Of a stretch of DNA of 64,000 bases, positions 60,606 to 64,000 are shown in pieces. The stretch's first letter is position 1, and every line of letters starts with the position of its first letter. Made by a program: the position numbers and the translations under genes. The DNA comes from Planctomycetota bacterium (GTDB taxonomy: Bacteria; Planctomycetota; UBA1135; GCA-002686595). The notes under the pieces were generated by a model, which worked only from the letters and a program-made list of their open reading frames with translations, had not been told where the DNA came from and searched no databases. The stretch is from the NCBI GenBank assembly GCA_029259595.1, contig JAJDEW010000003.1, positions 1 to 64,000 of the forward strand, given 5' to 3'.

Positions 60606-62831
60606 ATGATGCTCTGGCTCGCCTTGGCCGTGCTCCTGCAAGGGGCCGAGAGCGATTCGCTGGACTACATCTGGACCCGTCCGCAGCTCTTGCAATCGTA
60701 CGCGTGGGACGGCGGGCCCCACGTGATGGTGAATGCGCGCGGGCCCCGTCGCATCACGTTCGGCGAGCACGGTGTCTCCGAAGCGACCGAGGTCTACGCG
60801 ACGTTCAACGAGGGCAGCGGTTCCATGCTGCACCTCACGGGCATGGCCCTGACCGCGGAGACGCCGGTCGGTGGCTCGTGGGTCGAGGGTCGCTTCGGCG
60901 CGGGCCTCTTGCTCGCAGCCGACGACGTCGTCGCCTTCGAGGATGCGGGCGGATCTCCTTCGGCGGCCTGGACGCTCGGCTTCTTCGTGTCGCCGCGTGG
61001 AGGCCTGGATGGCCGGCTGCCCGTCCTGGACATGCCCGGCATCGCGACGGTTCGGATCCTACGCAACGGCTTCGTCCGGGCCGAGGTGGGGACGACGCCT
61101 CCCCTGATCTTGACGTCGGCGGTCGGTCTGAACTCCGGAGCCTGGAATCATGTCGCGGTCGTCGTGGACGGACGCGACCTCGGGCGAGCGCGGCTCTACG
61201 TGAACGGCGAAGGTCGAGGCGAGCCCTTGCCTCCCTTCGAACCACGGCCCTTCGAGGGCTTCGTCATCAGCTCCGGTGCCGGTGTCCTTGCGATCGATGA
61301 GCTGGTGCTCGAAAGCCGGGCCGCGACGACGGACGAGCTGAGGCGCTACGCGGCGGCCGAACCGCGCCTCGGGTCCCACCGGCTGCGCATGTTCGGCGAG
61401 CAACGCGTCTTCGAGCACGAGCTGTGGCATGGCGTCGCGAGGACGCGCAGCCTCTCGGGCGAAGGACTGCGCCAGGGTGAGTTGAGCTTCCTGCGGTTCG
61501 CGGATGACGGCCTGGTCCGCACGCCGGCGCAGTGGGAGCGGCTCGAGACCAACGGACCTCCGCTGGCCCGGACGACGCATCCGACGGTCTACGTGGGAAG
61601 GGGACGCACGTTCCTGTTCGGCGGCGAGACGCGCGATACCCACGTCCGAGGCTTCGCGAATACGAACGACACCTGGATCCTCGAGGCGGTCGCGGATCGA
61701 AGGGCGTTCTGGCGACGGATCGAAGGCGAGGTCACGCCCCCGCCGTCCTGTCATCAAGCCGCGGCCTTCAGCCCCGACCACGGCGTCGTGTTGTATGCCG
61801 GAGGCTGGCGCAACGACGTGAAGCCGTCCGTCACGTACGACGACACCTGGCTCTACCACGTGGAAGAAGAGCGCTGGGAGCGGATGGAGCCAACGGGCGC
61901 CGAGTTTCGCGCCAAACGCGATTGCTCGCTCGTGTATCACGAAGGAGCAGGGAAGTTCCTCATGTTCCTGAACGCGAGCGGGCTCGTGATGACCTACGAC
62001 CCCGACGCGAACGTCTGGGAACAACTACCGCGAGCCGAGCGTGAAGCCCTTCCGGGCGAGCGTCCGGCCTACCGTCCCAACGGCTCGCCGATGGCGGTGT
62101 ACGAGCCCGTCAGCGAGCTGGTTTGGCTCTTCGGAGGCGTCGAACGGCGCGCTGGCGAAGACCTCTATCACTCGCGCGTCGCGTTCTACGACCTGGCTCG
62201 CAACACCTACACCACGGTGCCGGTCGAGGTCGCGCCGGAGGGCCGCCTGCGCTCGGGCTTCGCGTACGACTCGAACCGCGGCCGCATGGTTCTCTACGGC
62301 GGCGTGCGCGGGCAGTTCTCCGAACGCTACGACGATCTCTGGGTCTTCGACCCGCGCAAGCTCGCCTGGCGTCAACTGGCCTTCGAAGGTGGCCCGGGCA
62401 AGCGCGGAGGCTACTACGGCATGGCCTTCGATCCGGAGCGGGACAGCTTCACGCTGCTCTGCGGGCGCAGCGAGGTCGAGCGCTTCCTGGACGAGGCCTG
62501 GTCGCTGCGGATCGACGATGAGGCCTGGGGACGGGCGTCCTACGTCTTCGAACTCGACGACGAGGCTGCGCCGGTCGAGGCCTTCGCGCGCTGGCGAGGC
62601 GCGCGTGGGCGCGTCTCGTTGTTCGCGCGGCGCGGCGACGGTACGAGCTTCGGTCCGTGGGCAAAGAGCGGCAAGGCGCCGGAGGGTGCCGGTCGCTTCG
62701 TCCAGGTCGAGGTCGCGCTGGCCCCCGGGGGGCGTGACCTCACCTTGACCGAGGTGGGGCTGCGCCAGAAGGGAACAGGTGCGCCCCTCGCGGCCGGCCT
62801 GCTCGAGGCCAGCGCTCCGCTGGGCGACTGA
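60606..62831 (+). CDS. Exported protein with LamG-like domain and Kelch-type beta-propeller (second copy)
   Basis: The protein is about 741 residues and parallels the preceding gene in order and motifs: YATFNEGSGSMLHLTGM, WVEGRFGAGLLL, WNHVAVVVDGRD for the LamG part, then TFLFGGETRDTHVRGF, GVVLYAGGWRNDVKP, LVWLFGGVERRAGEDLYH, RMVLYGGVRGQFSERY and FTLLCGRSEVERF for the Kelch blades. It differs by having a short ordinary signal (MMLWLALAVLLQGAES) rather than a lipobox, so it is probably released or periplasmic while the first copy is lipid-anchored. It begins 22 bases after the first copy, so the pair is likely co-transcribed. Confidence 0.82.
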   Translation: MMLWLALAVLLQGAESDSLDYIWTRPQLLQSYAWDGGPHVMVNARGPRRITFGEHGVSEATEVYATFNEGSGSMLHLTGMALTAETPVGGSWVEGRFGAGLLLAADDVVAFEDAGGSPSAAWTLGFFVSPRGGLDGRLPVLDMPGIATVRILRNGFVRAEVGTTPPLILTSAVGLNSGAWNHVAVVVDGRDLGRARLYVNGEGRGEPLPPFEPRPFEGFVISSGAGVLAIDELVLESRAATTDELRRYAAAEPRLGSHRLRMFGEQRVFEHELWHGVARTRSLSGEGLRQGELSFLRFADDGLVRTPAQWERLETNGPPLARTTHPTVYVGRGRTFLFGGETRDTHVRGFANTNDTWILEAVADRRAFWRRIEGEVTPPPSCHQAAAFSPDHGVVLYAGGWRNDVKPSVTYDDTWLYHVEEERWERMEPTGAEFRAKRDCSLVYHEGAGKFLMFLNASGLVMTYDPDANVWEQLPRAEREALPGERPAYRPNGSPMAVYEPVSELVWLFGGVERRAGEDLYHSRVAFYDLARNTYTTVPVEVAPEGRLRSGFAYDSNRGRMVLYGGVRGQFSERYDDLWVFDPRKLAWRQLAFEGGPGKRGGYYGMAFDPERDSFTLLCGRSEVERFLDEAWSLRIDDEAWGRASYVFELDDEAAPVEAFARWRGARGRVSLFARRGDGTSFGPWAKSGKAPEGAGRFVQVEVALAPGGRDLTLTEVGLRQKGTGAPLAAGLLEASAPLGD

Positions 62832-62840
62832 TCGCGGCGC

Positions 62841-64000
62841 TCAGCGCCTCTCCGGCCCGCCGCCCTCGTCGTCGTCGGGTGGATCGTGCTTGTTCGAGCC
62901 CGTGTCGACCTCGAGCGGCTTGTCGTCCTTGTCCTCGTCCGAACCCGTGTCGACGTAGCCGATGTCCGCGAGTTGCTGGAGGGTCTTCGCGTCGAGTTGC
63001 ACCGGAGCCGACGGGCTACGGGCGTTGTCGCGTGCCGCCTCCATCTTGGCGGCTTCGACGGAGAGCAGCTCGAAAAGCGCCCGGCGCATGTCGAGACGTT
63101 TCTTGTGGAGGTTCGTGTCCTCGTTCGGATCGTCGGGCAGGTAGTAGAGCTTGAACTCCGCGCCCTCGAGGAAACGGTCGCGGATGTCGCGCTCGAGCTG
63201 ACGAGCGTCGGGTCGCGCGATCGTCCGCTTGAAGAGATCGTCCGTCATCCCCGTCTCCAGGAACTCGGGCAGGTTCTCCTCGTACCAGGATGCGGGCACG
63301 CGTGGATGCGTCAACACCACCTCGCGCGCGATGTCCTTGGTCGGATACTGCACGATGAGCTTCCAGCCTTCGTAGGCGACGCTGGCCTGCTTCATGATGC
63401 CGCCCTCGGAGTAGGTCGGCTTGTCCGGCAACGTACCGCCCTCGAGCAGCGGAACGAGCGAGCGCCCGTGCAGGTACTCGCGTTGGCCCTCGAAGCCGGC
63501 GAGGTCGAGAACGGTCGGATAGATGTCCGCGGACTGGACGGTCTGCTTCACGCGCGTGCCGGCATGCGCGCCGCCCGGCAGGCGTACGATCAGCGGAACG
63601 TGCAGGACTTCCTCGTCCATCACGCCGTGGCCGAAGTAGTAGTTCGTGTCGTCCATCGTCTCGCCGTGATCGGCGTGGACGATGATGACGGCGCGGTCGT
63701 AGAGCCCGACCTCCTTCAGGTAGGAGAAGAAGGTGTCGAGCGCGTCGTCGACGAGCAGGATCCCCTCGTCGTACTTCGTCTCGATCGGCCCGGTGGGAAG
63801 CCGCGGCGGAATCGGAGTCCCGACCGGAACCTCGCCGCCCGCGACGTAGGTCGGGATGATGCCGAAGCAGTTGGCGACGCCGCCGGCGAAGGCGGTCTGC
63901 GTGGCGTCGTACAGCGCGTCGCCCTTGAAGGTGTTCAGGAAGGGCGGCGGAGGCACGTACGGCGCGTGGACGTCGAAGCCGTGGATGAACAGGAAGAACG
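62841..64000 (-). CDS. Sulfatase-like hydrolase, C-terminal part (5' end outside window)
   Basis: The frame continues past the right edge and no start is present, so the gene is truncated here. The visible ~386 residues begin in the sulfatase motif FFLFIHGFDVHAPYVPPPP. They include DALDTFFSYLKEVGLYDRAVIIVHADHGETMDDTNYYFGHG (in pattern), EEVLHVPLIVRLPGG, and QSADIYPTVLDLAGFEGQREYLHGRSL, all of the sulfatase fold. The C-terminus has the DIGYVDTG variant of the ending shared with the two other copies (ALGYI, ALGY) followed by an acidic tail. The nucleophile segment is outside the window, so whether it has the Thr variant cannot be told. It converges on the Kelch gene. Confidence 0.85.
   Translation of the reverse strand, partial: FFLFIHGFDVHAPYVPPPPFLNTFKGDALYDATQTAFAGGVANCFGIIPTYVAGGEVPVGTPIPPRLPTGPIETKYDEGILLVDDALDTFFSYLKEVGLYDRAVIIVHADHGETMDDTNYYFGHGVMDEEVLHVPLIVRLPGGAHAGTRVKQTVQSADIYPTVLDLAGFEGQREYLHGRSLVPLLEGGTLPDKPTYSEGGIMKQASVAYEGWKLIVQYPTKDIAREVVLTHPRVPASWYEENLPEFLETGMTDDLFKRTIARPDARQLERDIRDRFLEGAEFKLYYLPDDPNEDTNLHKKRLDMRRALFELLSVEAAKMEAARDNARSPSAPVQLDAKTLQQLADIGYVDTGSDEDKDDKPLEVDTGSNKHDPPDDDEGGGPERR

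Overview
The window is a strongly GC-rich bacterial chromosome segment, almost all coding, with no rRNA, tRNA, CRISPR array or transposase that I could recognise. A complete flagellar export/motor set, SpII-type lipoproteins, large signal-peptide-bearing carboxypeptidase-regulatory, LamG and Kelch proteins, and several sulfatase-like hydrolases suggest a Gram-negative-type cell. My best guess is a planctomycete-like lineage. That is an inference from gene content, not a phylogenetic result.

Layout. 1-8.1 kb: the tail of an unknown protein, a secreted beta-domain protein, an orphan beta-class DNA methyltransferase, a ZomB/AftB-like membrane glycosyltransferase, ispG, and a divergent FAD oxidoreductase. 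8.3-27.2 kb, minus strand: one long co-directional flagellar run. In transcription order it starts with six signalling/TPR/envelope genes (kinase, pseudo-receiver/RsbW-like ATPase, acidic membrane protein, STN-TPR protein, TPR protein, cytosolic kinase) and a sigma-54 response regulator. It continues with flgB, flgC, fliE, fliF, fliG, fliH, fliI, fliJ, a MotE-like gene, motA, two motB paralogs, fliL, fliM and fliN. 27.3-28.7 kb: a catalytically degenerate sigma-54-activator-like protein. 28.8-33.2 kb, plus strand: two flagellins, fliD, fliS and a fliT-like gene. 33.3-34.6 kb: a membrane metallophosphoesterase and a small unknown gene. 34.8-45.2 kb, plus strand: fliO, fliP, fliQ, fliR, flhB, flhA, flhF, flhG, a small membrane protein, fliA (sigma-28), two small unknown proteins and two lipoproteins. 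A FlgM-like anti-sigma-28 gene follows on the opposite strand. 45.8-64 kb is general: an M1 peptidase, a membrane protein, sfsA, a secreted aminopeptidase P, prfB with its +1 frameshift, two sulfatase-like hydrolases separated by a 161-bp palindromic element, purH, two tandem LamG/Kelch proteins, and a third, truncated sulfatase-like gene at the right edge.

How it works together. Basal body, export gate, C ring, stator, filament, cap and their chaperones are encoded here. Hook, rod (flgD/E/F/G), P/L-ring and hook-junction genes are not, so they must lie elsewhere. FliA and FlgM form the late-gene switch. Sequences close to the sigma-28 consensus (TCAA-like, 15 or 16 bp, GCCGATAA-like) lie upstream of motA, fliD, flgM and the head of the big minus-strand run, which suggests the regulon can be read directly from this locus. 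The NtrC-type regulator and its cytosolic kinase look like an FlgR/FlgS-type pair. The unknown genes beside them (pseudo-receiver plus RsbW-like ATPase, STN-TPR, TPR, degenerate activator) are the part of the window least explained by known flagellar biology.
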